From: Myxocyprinus asiaticus
Taxonomy: Eukaryota > Chordata > Actinopteri > Cypriniformes > Catostomidae
Length of the DNA stretch: 64,000 bases
Direction: 5' to 3'
Assembly: GCF_019703515.2 (NCBI RefSeq)
Contig: NC_059368.1
Location: 35,242,735 to 35,306,734 of the forward strand
Shown here: in pieces, positions 12,818 through 24,796 of the stretch
How the letters are laid out: every line of letters starts with the position of its first letter
Position numbering within the stretch: the first letter of the stretch is position 1
Made by a program: the position numbers and the translations under genes
The notes under the pieces: model-generated
Seen by the model: only the letters and a program-made list of their open reading frames with translations
What the model was told of the DNA's origin: nothing
Databases searched by the model: none

Positions 12818-13348
12818 TTAAAGTAATATTCTGGGTTAAGCTTAGACGACAGAATTTGTCTTAATGTTGATTGCCACAAACATTAATTTCAACTCATCCC
12901 TCCTTTTTTTAAAATAAAAAGCAAAAATCAAGGTTATATTGAGGCACTTACAATTTTTGGAGGGTTTAAAGGTAGAAATGTGAAGCTTATAATTGTATAA
13001 AAGCACTTTAATTATTCTGTTAGAACTCGTGTTATTTGAGCTGTAAAGTTGTTTAAATTGTCCTTTTTACAGTCATTTTAGGGTTTGTTGGCATTATATC
13101 GTCATGGTAGCGACATTATAAAATGGGCTATAACATCACACAGAAAAGGTCAGTAAGTGATTTTGTCGCACTAAAATCCTGTTTACATGCATATTGTTTA
13201 CAGTGCATCCGGAAAGTATTCACAGCGCTTCACTTTTTCCACAGTTTGTTATGTTACAGCCTTATTCCAAAATGAATTCATTATTTTCCTCAATTCTACA
13301 AACAATACCCCATAATGACAACGTGAAAGAAGTTTTTGAAATCTTTGC

Positions 13349-13383
<35 letters not shown>

Positions 13384-15028
13384 CAAAACCCACCCACACA
13401 TGTACATAAGTATTCACAGCCTTTGCTCAATACTTTGTTGAAGCACCTTTGGCACCAATTACAGCCTCAAGTCTTTGAGTATGATGCTACAAGTTTGGCA
13501 CACCTATTTTTGGGCAGTTTCTCCCATTCTTCTTTGCAGGACCTCTCAAGCTCCATCAGGTTGGATGGGGAGCGTCAGTGCACAGCCATTTTCAGATCTC
13601 TCCAGAGATGTTCAATCGGGTTCAAGTCTGGGCTCTGGCTGGGCCACTCAAGGACATTCACAGAGTTGTCCCGTAGCCACTCCTTTGTTATCTTGGCTGT
13701 GTGCTTGGGGTCGTTGTCCTGTTAGAAGATGAACCTTTGCCCCAGTCTGAGGTCCAGAGTGCTCTGGAGCAGTTTTTCATCAAGGATGTCTGTACATTGC
13801 TGCATCCATCTTTCCCTCGATCCTGACTAGTCTCCCAGTTCCTGCTGCTGAAAAACATCCCCACAGCATGATGCTGCCACCACCATGCTTCATTGTAGGG
13901 ATGGTATTGGCCAGGTGATGATCGGTGCCTGGTTTCCTCCAGACATGACGCTTGCCATTCAGGCCAAAGAGTTCAATATTGGTTTCATCAGACCAGAGAA
14001 TTTTGTTTCTCATGGTCTGAGAGTCCTCCAGGCAGGCTGTCATGTGCCTTTTTACTGAGGAGTGGCTTCTGTCTGGCCACTCTACCATACAGGCCTGATT
14101 GGTGGAGTGCTGCAGAGATGGTTGTTCTTCTGGAAGGTTCTCCTCTCTCCAAAGAGAAACACTAGAGCTCTGTCAGAGTGACCATCGGGTTCTTGGTCAC
14201 CCCCCGTCTAAGGCCCTTCTCCACCAATCGCTCAGTTTGGCCGGGCGGCCAGCTCTAGAAAGTGTCCTAGTGGTTCCAAACGTCTTCCATTTATGGATGA
14301 TGGAGGCCACTGTGCTCATTGGGACCTTCAATGCTGCAGAAATTTCTCCATACCCTTCCCCAGATCTGTGCCTTGATACAATCCTGTCTCAGAGGTCTAC
14401 AGACAATTCCTTGAACTTCATGGCTTGGTTTGTGCTCTGACATGCACTGTTAACTGTGGGACATTATATAGACAGGTGTGTGCCTTTTCAAATCATGTCC
14501 AATCAACTGAATTTACCACAGGTGGACTCCAATCAAGTTGTAGAAATACCTCAAGGATGATCAGTGGAAACAGGATGCACCTGAGCTCAATTTTGAGTGT
14601 CATGGCAAAGGCTGTGAATACTTATGTACATGTGATTTTTTTCATTTTTTATTTTTGATAAATTTGCAAAGATTTCAAACAAACTTCTTTCACGTTGTCA
14701 TTATGGGGTATTGTTTGTAGAATTGAGGAAAATAATGAATTTAATCCATTTTGGAATAAGGCTGTAACATAACAAAATGTTGAAAAAGTGAAGCGCTGTG
14801 AATACTTTCCGGATGCACTGTATGTCTTGTGGCTATACCTTTGAAACAGTGAGTATTTTAATGTTAAAAAATTGGCCCCCCATTGTTAGTGTCTCACTTT
14901 AACCCAGATTTTTGCTTTTTTGAAAGAAAAGATTGGGGATTCAAAATGAATTTTTGTGGTAATCAATATTATGCCACAAATACCATCGATTGTGCTTAAC
15001 TTGTATTGAACCCCGAATTTTACTTTAA
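12818..15028. mobile_element. MITE copy split by a full-length Tc1 element
   Basis: The left arm (12818-13200) starts TTAAAGTAATATTCTGGGTT. The right arm (14821-15028), on the other strand, starts TTAAAGTAAAATTCGGGGTT and continues TCAATACAAGTTAAGCACAA. The family is the one at 2340-2759. Removing the Tc1 rejoins a continuous interior of about 590 bases, so the MITE was present first. Confidence 0.75.
13201..14820 (-). mobile_element. Full-length Tc1-like transposon, transposase broken
   Basis: The inverted ends are CAGTGCATCCGGAAAGTATT and its mirror, flanked on both sides by TA, the Tc1/mariner target. The longest transposase piece (minus, 14088-13780) reads [11 protein letters not shown] then [20 protein letters not shown], and includes WSDETN with the first catalytic aspartate. 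Upstream and downstream parts are in other frames with stops, so no active enzyme is encoded. A poly-A run lies at 13354-13383. A second copy of the family is at 17344-18466. Confidence 0.9.
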
Positions 15029-15530
15029 GCACCACATTCACATCGAGTTGAAAATTATTGAATTATTTACCTTAAATAAGGTGTGAAGATCTTGTTCAAT
15101 GAAACATTCCAAAAGACTATTAGAGAACTGTACTTCATAATCTTTCCATCAGTATCAGTGGATCATGACAAAGTCAGGAATTAAGGAGTATTTTAAGAAT
15201 GTTTATTAAACGGAACCATACAAAATGTTATAACATGCAGTGATAATTAACTTTCGAAAACAATCGAAAAAGTATACAAAATAAAACATCCATCCAACAC
15301 CAAATACAGATTGATAATATTTTACAATAGACATATTTTACTATTCTTGATTAATGTAAGAGGCTTTATTACAGAGACAAGCTTGTTTGTGGACACACTT
15401 TAAGTTGGTTTGAAAAAGCCTGTTCTGAAAGAGAAGAGAAGGATAGATAGAGAGTTGCTAGCATGTTTTAGCATATTTCTAGAATGTTGCTAGCATGTCC
15501 TTGCTGGATAAAGAGAGAGAGAGAGAGAAT
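15029..15530. other. AT-rich spacer between MITE and LINE
   Basis: I recognise no gene or element. It contains a short direct repeat around GTTGCTAGCATGT (15450-15500) and a (GA)n run at the LINE 3' end. Confidence 0.3.
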
Positions 15531-17343
15531 TTTAAAACACCTTTATTAAAACAGTAACGTGTTCACAATAATATTACAAGCTCAAAAAAAATTACTATTA
15601 ATAAATAAAAACAAGAAAACATTTTAAAAAGCAAGCATTAAATCATCATCATCGTCTACTGTACAAAGGACCCCAAATGTACATGAAAAATTCTACACAT
15701 TTAACCATTTTATAATGGGTATGCTCTATTCTAAGCCGAGCCGCCACCAAGCCTTTGAAGATCTTCAACACATCCAGAGAACCCTGTCCTGACAACTTAT
15801 TTTTTCTAGATTTCCAAATAGCAAGTTTTGCTGTACCAGACAAAAAAATTCAATAAAATCAACTGACTTTCTTTTTTCTGTATACTTTGGACCATATATA
15901 AACATTTCAAAAGAGAAAGCTTCACCAATTTCAGTAAACCATTGAGATAAAAATGAAAACAAATAATTTAACCGAGCACACTGTACAAATAAATGAAAAA
16001 CCATTTCAAAGTCTGTACAGAAGGGACAACCCACCCCTACAGAAGGATCAATGTGCACCACGTATCTGTTTGTGGCTATCGCCCCATGTACAATCCTCCA
16101 CTGAAGGTCGCCCGTTCTTTTATCAATTGGGCATTTGTATAAGGACTGCCAGCAGCCTCTAGGTGAAGAAATAGTTAAAAAAAATTCAGTCCATTTTGTT
16201 GAAGGAAGTCCACCCAAAAGAATAGCATTAGATGCCTTCACACAGGAAATATAGAGGGATTTTTTCCCTACTTCCTCAAAAACTCCAAGCTGAGGGGTTT
16301 TAAAAGACAAAAGACACTTCCCGTCATCTTGCCATTCTCCCACAGCAATAGTTACATTAAGAGAGGGGAAAACATAAGGAACCCCCTTTCTCCATTGATC
16401 AATTGCTACTGAATCATTTGTCAAAGTCTTATGATCCACATGCAAAGACTTAAATATTTCAGCAGTAGCTTGTTACAGCAGCCGCAAACATCTCACCCCA
16501 GTCCTTTTACTAAATTCCTCTGAGCTTATAGTCAAAATATGTCCCAATTTTGTGCATCCAGCAGCAGTTAAACATGCATGCAGACTGGGACCAGACATAA
16601 GTCTTGAAGGTAGAAAGTCATTAAGAAAAAGTGGCTCTGCAAAAAGCCATAATCCAGCATGTGTATCTGATGAACGTGAAATGGTAAACACCTTCCATGC
16701 CTCAAGAACTGACTTATAGAAGGATGTAAGATTCACACGATCATCATTCTGGAGCTCCATTAAGATCAAATGTTTGTCCAGTCCCATTCTTCTGACCCAC
16801 CTGAGAAGAGCAGAAGCTGTCTTTAGCCATGATACATCTGTGTGATAAAAGCAGCTCAGAGACTGTTGCAACTGGAAAGCCATAATTCTGGATCTGATGT
16901 CTATCAATCCTTGACCTCCCTCTTGAACAGGAAGGTATAAAGCAGCAGCACAAATCCAGTGTTGTCCAGACTAAAAAAAGTTCACAAGTTTCCTTTGAAT
17001 TTCCTCAATAAGTCCAGCAGGTGGATGTAACAGTTATTTTATGCCATAGAGTAGAAGCAACCAAATTACTGGTCAATAAAATCCTTCCCCTATAGGACAA
17101 CTGAGGTAGCAACCATTTCCATTTAGACAACTTGCTGCACACTTTCTCCACTATACCCTCCCAATTTAGCTTTTGAAAATCATTTGACCCCCCCCCCCAA
17201 AAAAAAACTCCAAACAATTTAAATCCCTCTCTTCCCCACTTAAGGTCCCCAGGTAACTTTGGGAGACTCTCAAACTCCCCTTTACCGGCCCAAAAAGCTT
17301 CACTTTTAGCCCAGTTCACTTTAGCTGATGAAGCTTTCTCATA

Positions 17344-18466
17344 CAGTGCATCCAGAAAGTATTCACAGCCCTTCACTTTTTCCACATTTTGTTACGTTAC
17401 AACCTTATTCCAAAATGGATTAAATTCATTATTTTCCTCAAAATTCTACAAACAATACCCCATAATGACAATGTGAAAGAAGTTTGTTTGAAATCTTTGC
17501 AAACTTATTAAAAATAAAAAACGAAAAAAAAAAAAAAAAAATCACATGTACATAGGTATTCACAGCCTTTGCCATGACACTCAAAATTGAGCTCAGGTGC
17601 ATCCTGTTTCCACTGATCATCCTTGAGATGTTTCTACAACTTGATTGGAGTCCACCTGTGGTAAATTCAGTTGATTGGACATGATTTGGAAAGACACACA
17701 CCTGTCTATATAATGTCCCACAAGCGTCATGTCTGGAGGAAACCAGGCACCGCTCATCACCTGGCCATTACAATCCCTACAGTGAAGCATGGTGGTGGCA
17801 GCATCATGCTGTGGGGATGTTTTTCAGCAGCAGGAACTGGGAGACTAGTCAGGATCGAGGGAAAGATGGATGCAGTAATGTACAGACACATCCTTGATGA
17901 AAACCTGCTCCAGAGCACTCTGGACCTCAGACTGGGGCAAAGGTTCATCTTCTAACAGGACAACGACCCCAAGCACACAGCCAAGATAACAAAGGAGTGG
18001 CTACGGGACAACTCTGTGAATGTCCTTGAGTGGCCCAGCCAGAGCCCAGACTTGAACCCGATTGAACATCTCTGGAGAGATCTGAAAATGGCTGTGCACT
18101 GACGCTCCCATCCAACCTGATGGAGCTTGAGAGGTCCTGCAAAGAAGAATGGTAGAAACTGCCCAAAAATAGGTGTGCCAAGCTTGTAGCATCATACTCA
18201 AAAAGACTTGAGGCTGTAATTGGTGCCAAAGGTGCTTCAACAAAGTATTGAGCAAAGGCTGTAAATACGTATGTACATGTGATTTTGTTGGTTTGTATTT
18301 TTAATAAATTTGCAAAGATTTCAAACAAACTTCTTTCACGTTGTCATTATGGGGTATTGTTTGTAGAATTGAGGAAAATAATGAATTTAATCCATTTTGG
18401 AATTAGGCTGTAACATAACAAAATGTGGAAAAAGTGAAGCGCTGTGAATACTTTCCGGATGCACTG
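17344..18466 (+). mobile_element. Internally deleted Tc1-like transposon inside the LINE
   Basis: The ends are CAGTGCATCCAGAAAGTATT and the mirror of CAGTGCATCCGGAAAG, flanked by TA on both sides. The plus-strand remnant (about 17724-18200) reads [31 protein letters not shown], then [10 protein letters not shown] and [11 protein letters not shown], so the second aspartate and the glutamate of the DDE triad remain. The N-terminal DNA-binding half is deleted and a TAA near 17956 breaks the frame. Same family as 13201-14820, shorter by about 500 bases. Confidence 0.9.
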
Positions 18467-18739
18467 TAAAAACTGAGAACCTCAGATAAACACTTAATAT
18501 CCTCAGTGTGATTTACAAAAACTGTGAAAATATCATCAGCATAAGCAGAAAGAGAAATTCTTGAGTCTAAAAAACCAGGCACATTAAAACCTGACAATCT
18601 TTCTCGAAGTTTAAAAAGCAGCGGCTCAATTGCTAAACTATATAGTTGACCAGACAATGGACAGCCTTGCCTAATACCCCTTAGAATAGATAGTATACAT
18701 GGATTAAAGCTTTTAATAGGAGTTAGTGCTGCCCAATTA

Positions 18740-20002
18740 GATTTATGTCAACATATTTTAATAGAGTAATTGAATGTTGCATTTGTCCTGTAGGTTTTTC
18801 TGATCATTTAATTATGACAATGACCATGTCAAATGTACCTAGAAAATCGGTTTACTGGCATTTTAATGTTAAATTGCTGCAGGATGCTGCTTTTTGTGAT
18901 TTTGTTTTGTTTTGTTTTGGGAAAATTGGAAAAAGTTCTTTTGAAAACTTGAAACAGTGGTGGGGGATGTAGGCAAGACTCAAATAAAAAATGTTTGTCA
19001 GCAATATACAGCCAACTGTAGTAGTAGAATAAAGAATGTGATTGAATCAGTTGAAAAGCACATTAATTCAATGGAATTGCAGTTGGTTGATGCACATAAT
19101 TCTGTATTGTACAATGATTTACAAAAGAAAAAGAGAGAGCAAAGTCTGGTCCTTAATGAGAAAGTAAAGGGAGCTTTGATAAGGTCCCATTTCATGTCTT
19201 TAGCAGAAATGGATGCCCCAACTTTTTTTTTTTTAACCTGGAATATAAGGTGGCTCAACTAAAACAAATGCCTTGTCTTAAACTCCCTGATGGGAGGATA
19301 ATGTCTAAGACTATAAAAATGAGAAACCATGCTGTGGATTTTTATTCAAGTCTTTATGCTGCAGAAAACTGTGAAAATGATGACTGTATGACACAGCTTC
19401 TTCAGGGTCTTCCTCAGCTGGACTCTGATTCTAAAACTGTCTTGGATGCTAGTATAACATTTAAGGAAATTACTGCTGCTGTGGGACAACTCAGTTCAGG
19501 ACGATCCCCTGGAATAGATGGACTGCCAGCAGACTTTTATAAAAGGTTTTGGAACTGCATTGGACATGATTATTTTGATGTTTTATGTGAGTCTATAAGA
19601 GATGGTGTTTTACCTACTACCTGTCAATATGCTGTTTTATCATTATTGCCAAAAAAAAGTGGGGATTTAGCCTTTTTAAAGAACTGGCATCCTGTTGCTC
19701 TTCTTACAACAGAATATAATTTTTTTTCCCAAAATGTCTGGCAAATAGATTAAAAAAAATTACTTGGGTTTAGTTGTACACAAGGATCAATCATATTGCA
19801 TTCCAAAGAGGTCTATTATGGATCATTTGTTTTTAGTGCGAGACATTGTAGATATTTGTAATGGTTTCAATGTGAATGTTGGATTAATTGCCCTGGATCA
19901 AGAGAAGGCTTTTGATCGTGTTGATCACAATTATCTTTTTAATGTATTGAAGGTTTTTGGTTTTGATGAAATGTTTTTAAATTTGATAGTTATTATATAA
20001 TT
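18740..20002 (+). mobile_element. Inverted internal segment of the LINE ORF2
   Basis: This piece encodes the part of ORF2 between endonuclease and the YADD box, but on the plus strand, opposite to its flanks. In order: CPVGFSDH (end of the endonuclease region, about 18790), SVYWHFNVKLLQDA, a linker, GRSPGIDGLPADFYKRFW (RT start), then VGLIALDQEKAFDRVDH (RT motif A) and VFGFDEMFLNL. Two breaks of frame occur, near 18950 and near 19750. The neighbouring minus-strand pieces begin and stop where this one would fit, apart from a few tens of codons lost near the junctions. Confidence 0.85.
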
Positions 20003-21689
20003 CTCCACATATCCAAGAGCTGGAATTCTTTTATGAGTTTTGACAGCGCACTTGAGGACTGTATATGAAGTTCCTCAGTATTACGGTCTATTTATAGTGC
20101 AGTTCCAGTCTCCACCAATGACAACACATCCTTCACTAGAACACTTTTTAAGACTCTAAGTATATTTTAAAAATGTAGGCGTTCCTGTCCCACTGTTGGT
20201 GCATAAATATTTATCAGGAAAAAAAGCATTCCTTGAATTTGAGCTTTAACTACCAACAAACGACCCTTCACTGGTTCCTCTGTACTTCTAATATCCACCC
20301 TTATGGTTGAAGAGAAAAAGATGCCCACCCCTCTACTTGTATTTGTACCATGACTAAGTATTTTATGTCCTTTCCACCACAAATTCCACTCAGCTTCATT
20401 CATTAAATCACTAGCAGTTTCTTGGAGAAAGACAATATCAAGCTTTTTTTGTTCAATTGTTTCATAGACTATAGCACGCTTTACACTATCCCTCCCACCA
20501 TTAATATTTAAAGAGCCTATCCTCAAAACCTCCATTACACAAAATTAAGATGGGAAATAAAGAATAAAGCATGATAGGAAAGCGAAGAAAAGACACTGTG
20601 TAATGCATGATTTTTTGTGATCTTTTGATTTGCTTTCTCCTATTCATTGCTTTACTTTTTCTTATAGTGGTAAGATGCTTTTTTAGCCGAAAACGCTTCT
20701 TCTCACTAAGTTCCTCAACTCCAACAGTCCTCTGATAAAAAATAACAGATTGAACAAATTTGTCTACATCAGAGAAGTCATTTATGTTAATTTGTTTACA
20801 ATACATTTCATCCAGAAAACTATTGATTTGTTCCAGACTATACAAAGAATCTTTGTTGAAACCTCCTGAAAAAACGGCCTGAGATGTGTTAAATACAACT
20901 CCCTGTGAATTACAATCATTTTCACACATAGAAACTTGTGACTCAGTATCATCAGACTGCTCCTCCTCAACATCCATTTCCTCATTATTCAAGACGCCTG
21001 CACCTGTTTTCTTATGTGGACACGTAAGACGCTTGTGTCCGATGTCTCCACACTCGAAACATCTTATGCTGCCAGTAGTTGCATACACCATATATAATCT
21101 TCCCTCATGTTTCACACGAAAATTAATATCCAGTGTATTCTCAGGCGATTCTAGCACCATATAAACAGTTTTAAAGGGACTATCAACTTTTCCAAAATGC
21201 GCTAACTCACGTTGCAAAATGTCATTGAATACAAAGGCGGGATATTTGAAATTGTTACCTTCGTTGTCGATGTATACAGCGGAGAAATTTGCACAAAAGC
21301 ATCTTTAACAGTAAGGCCTATTACTATTAAAAGACTAACTAAATTTTGATCTTTCAAAAAAACGACAGCCTGATTCATGCATGATGCAGATACAATGTTC
21401 TCATGACCAATCTGATCCCCAACTGCAATTAACACATCCTACACTGTGGCATTATCCTCAGGAACACACCTGAAACCATTACAGAGTGATAACGGCGGCG
21501 TTTCATCAAGATACGCCATTCTGCCACACAATCACCAATATATAACTATTTTACAATTTGCTTTCTAAACCATGTATTTTCTGGAAAGAAAAGAAAAAGT
21601 AAATAGGAAAAAGCAAGATTTAGAAATTCTCACCACTCACACAGCAGCTCTCACCACCACCACCACTCTCACCAACTCCCATCATGCAA

Positions 21690-21746
21690 CAGAGAGAGAG
21701 AGAGAGAGAGAAGTAAATAGATAGATAGATAAACAGACAGACAGAC

Positions 21747-21793
<47 letters not shown>

Positions 21794-21795
21794 AA
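21690..21795. repeat. (GA)n and (GATA/GACA)n microsatellites
   Basis: A GA run (about 21690-21711) is followed by mixed GATA and CAGA tetranucleotides to about 21793. Confidence 0.9.
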
Positions 21796-22029
21796 AGACA
21801 GGGAACAAGAGATACTTAGAGACAGATGGAAAAATAGATTTGATAGAGCAGCCTAAAGCATATTAAATGCCTTTTGTTGGTTTGTTTACATTTACATTTT
21901 GACAGTTAAAGTTTGTATAGTCTTGGCCCACTTGAAAATTCCGTCAATGTAAGTGAATGGGATTTTTCCAGTTTTTGATCATCTGCTGTCCTGAAGAAAA
22001 TGTGAGTGGTGCTTGCCGTGGCAAAATTG

Positions 22030-23930
22030 GTCACCACACTGTCCAGCCAACTGCCCCAAGTTGAAAGAGGCCACCCCCATGACTGTAGGATGTTCTGGTA
22101 CAGATATATTGGTGTTGTTCCACGGTTGATAGGGTGTTCCATCTGGTTGCTAGGCAGTTTCCAGGGTAACAATAAATAGGATGTTTTCTATCTCAACTAA
22201 AATGAGTCTACCCATATGTCTCTATGACATTCTGGTGCAGAGATATGTGTATTGCAATTTGGTTGCTCGGGTGACACCATCTGGTTGCTAGGTAAATACC
22301 AGGGTTATACTAACAAGGCTCTTTGCTAGCCTGAGTCAAATGAGCCAACCCAGAAGTCTCTATGATGTTCTGCTGCACAGAAATGTGTTTTGCTACTCTG
22401 TTGCTAGGGTGATCACATCTGGTTGCTAGGCAGTTGCCAGGGTGATACTAAAAAGGCTTCTTGTTGTCCTGAGTGTAATGAGCCAAACCTGAAGTCTCTG
22501 TGCCATTCTGAAGTTATTTTTGGTAATGGGTTTTTGTTGCTAAGGTGCTCTAAATGGTTGCTAGGGCGTGGCTAAGTAGTTTCTATGACAATACTTGAAG
22601 ACTGCTTGCTAAGCCAATTAAAACAAGCTGACTGTCATGTCTCTTGGACAGGGGTACTCAGTTAAAGTTCCAAAAGGTCCGGTCTCTACATTTCCTTCCC
22701 AGCAAAGGTCTGGATAATAATATGTAGCTTACATGGTGCAAGTAGTTATATGGCTAGGAAATTATGTATATTTAAAAAAAAAATAGTTTTTATAACTTGC
22801 CACGTTGGCAGCAATAGTACTTTGTTAATATACTCTATATATAGGTATATATTCCTAAACAGTCAAAACAGTCTCTTCAAAACTGGGAAGGGATGAGGAC
22901 ATTGGGGGCCCAGAGACAGCTTAATTAGTGGGGTTTGAGGGATCTTCTACCAAAAAATAAAAATATTTCATCAAGATTTCATCAGTCGAGGGCACTTGGA
23001 TATGAATATTAAAAGATAAGATAAGCAATTCGTTTTGAAGCTGAATGACAGCAGTACAGTTTATGTGTTTAAATATTTATATATACTGTATGTATGGGAC
23101 ACAGGAGGCCTTTTGACAGATAAAACACACTGTATGAGGGTTCAGGGATATCCCCTGAGAGAACATTTATAAAAATGTAAATGTCTGAATGGACCATTTT
23201 TATATTTTCCTTAAAGTGAGAATCTACTAACAACAAACAAACAATTTACATAACAACAGTGAAGCATTAAAATATTGTTTGCATAATAAGTATCAATAGG
23301 CTTTCCTTACCATCCATGATGACATCTATTTTTCACAAAATTTATTATGAAAGGCTCGTAACATGCTGATTATTAAAGCTAAAATTAGACAGGGAAAAAT
23401 GTTACAGTCTAAAGGTGCCATGTTAAAATTTTTGATGTTAATGTTTTTTATGTTAAAATAACCACACCTGCAACTTGTACGTACAGTAAATTAGGCTTTA
23501 TACGGTGTCTAAAGTCTATGGTGGGGAAAGAGGCAATGCGCGCGGAGAGGGAATAAAGTGTGCAGCGCTGAACGCACTTTATTCCCGCTCTGTAGCCTAC
23601 TGTATACACGTATGTTTACACAATCACTTAGCCAGGTGTCAGATAGCTAGCACAAAAATTTAGAGCTCAGTCCCAAATGAAATGTCCTTCAGTCCGGATC
23701 CGGACTTGAGTACACTTATCGAGTACCCCTGCTCTAGGATATTCTGATCTGAAGATATCCCTCTCAGCCATTTTGAATGGAAGTCAATGGGATGGTTGCT
23801 AGGGTGCTCTAAATGTTTGCTAGTGCGTGGCTAAGTAGTTTCCACGGTGATGCATAAACACCTTGTATCCTGAGTCAGATGAGCCAATTCCCATGTCTCT
23901 GTGACATTCTGATCTGGAGATATGATCCAA
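22030..23930. repeat. GTTGCTAGG-rich imperfect tandem repeat, split by a hAT element
   Basis: Units of roughly 120-130 bases recur between about 22030 and 22648 and again at 23732-23930. Each has a phrase like TCTGGTTGCTAGG, then CCAGGGTGATACT, a line such as GAGTCAAATGAGCCAACCC, and GTCTCTATGACATTCTG. Units differ at many positions, so the array is old. No reading frame runs through it. A short similar stretch lies near 30060-30165. Confidence 0.65.
22649..23731. mobile_element. Non-autonomous hAT element with readable 8-bp target duplication
   Basis: The ends are perfect short inverted repeats, CAGGGGTACTC and GAGTACCCCTG. They are flanked by CTCTTGGA on the left and CTCTAGGA on the right, an 8-bp direct repeat with one mismatch, the hallmark of hAT insertion. 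The interior has no transposase. It cuts the GTTGCTAGG-rich repeat. Confidence 0.85.
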
Positions 23931-24796
23931 CAAATTCATAGAATTATAGAACTTATAAAAAAAATACACAGTAATAGTTGTACTTTAATATTGTACTCTT
24001 TGACAGAATCTTCTTAAAATCCCTTCAAAATTAGCTTGAAGGTGAAACTGAATAAATATTTTTGTTGGCTTTTTTTTAATTTATCTTTGCCATTTGTCTT
24101 TGTCTTAATTTATCTTGCCACAACAGAAGCTAATACATTAAGCCATGTTCACATTATACAATTTTGGCCACGATTTTGCTGTCTGAGAAAATTTGCGAAT
24201 TGTAAATGATTTCTCGTCATAAAGGGCAAAATAGGCAGTCTTTGATCGCTTAGTGTGACATGTTTACCCAGTACCGCCACTCACTATATGCAAATTATGC
24301 AGTCTGTGTAGGGCACCAACTCCCTAGGGGGGCATCAGAAACTCCACCGGGTGCCCTTACTCGCACGTAAAATGTAGCAGTTGCGGAAAACAGACGATCG
24401 TGCTTGCACTTTCGCACTGTGCCTTGCAACTTAAACAAATGGAAATCTAAAGATTAACACATTATGGGGAGAATGGAGCATTGTTTTCCCCCACTTTCTG
24501 CATTCCAACTCCCCTTACATAATCTTTTCTCATATTGCTTCTTTATGTTTACTTACATTTTTATCTGAAAAAAGTGAAAGTGGAGATTTAGAGTAAAAAA
24601 AATAACTTACATTTTTTTCTGTTTTTCAGTCATATGGATTACTTCTATGTTTCTTTTATGTGATTTTTGGAGCTACAAAGCTTTGTTTGTGTTCAGCAGA
24701 AGAAAGGAAGTAATACACACCTGGGATGGCATGAGGGGGAGTGAATGATGAGAGAATTGTCATTTTTGGTTGAACTAACACTTTAAATTGCTTCAT
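23931..24796. other. AT-rich stretch with fragments of other repeats
   Basis: No gene is seen. Around 24142-24270 there is a short segment starting GTTCACATTATACAATTTTG, resembling a small MITE. At about 24640-24787 one arm of the palindromic MITE family is present (AGAAAGGAAGTAATACACAC, then TTGGTTGAACTAACACTTTA). Confidence 0.4.

Larger units (their letters stand above)
15531..21519 (-). mobile_element. Tx1/L1-like LINE, internally inverted and interrupted
   Basis: A non-LTR retrotransposon read on the minus strand. ORF1 begins near 21519 (MAYLDETPPLSLCNGF), hits a stop near 21441 and shifts frame near 21210; it carries a CCHC zinc knuckle, CFECGDIGHKRLTC. ORF2 starts at 20535 with the apurinic endonuclease (SLNINGGRDSVKR, IVFLQETASD, IYAPTVGQ). 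Reverse transcriptase follows, with RGIRQGCPLSG and the YADD catalytic box (18657-18480), and the C-terminal region at 17385-15650 ending in a CPFCTDFEMVFHLFVQC zinc-binding motif. The 3' end has an AATAAA signal near 15560. The copy is dead: it has stops, an inverted middle segment and a Tc1 insertion. Confidence 0.85.

Noticed and set aside
15450..15500. Short GTTGCTAGCATGT repeats as a satellite array
   Set aside because: Only two or three copies are present and they are too short to call.
21716..21795. Possible CRISPR-like array
   Set aside because: The repeats are tetranucleotide microsatellites without spacers, in a vertebrate genome.
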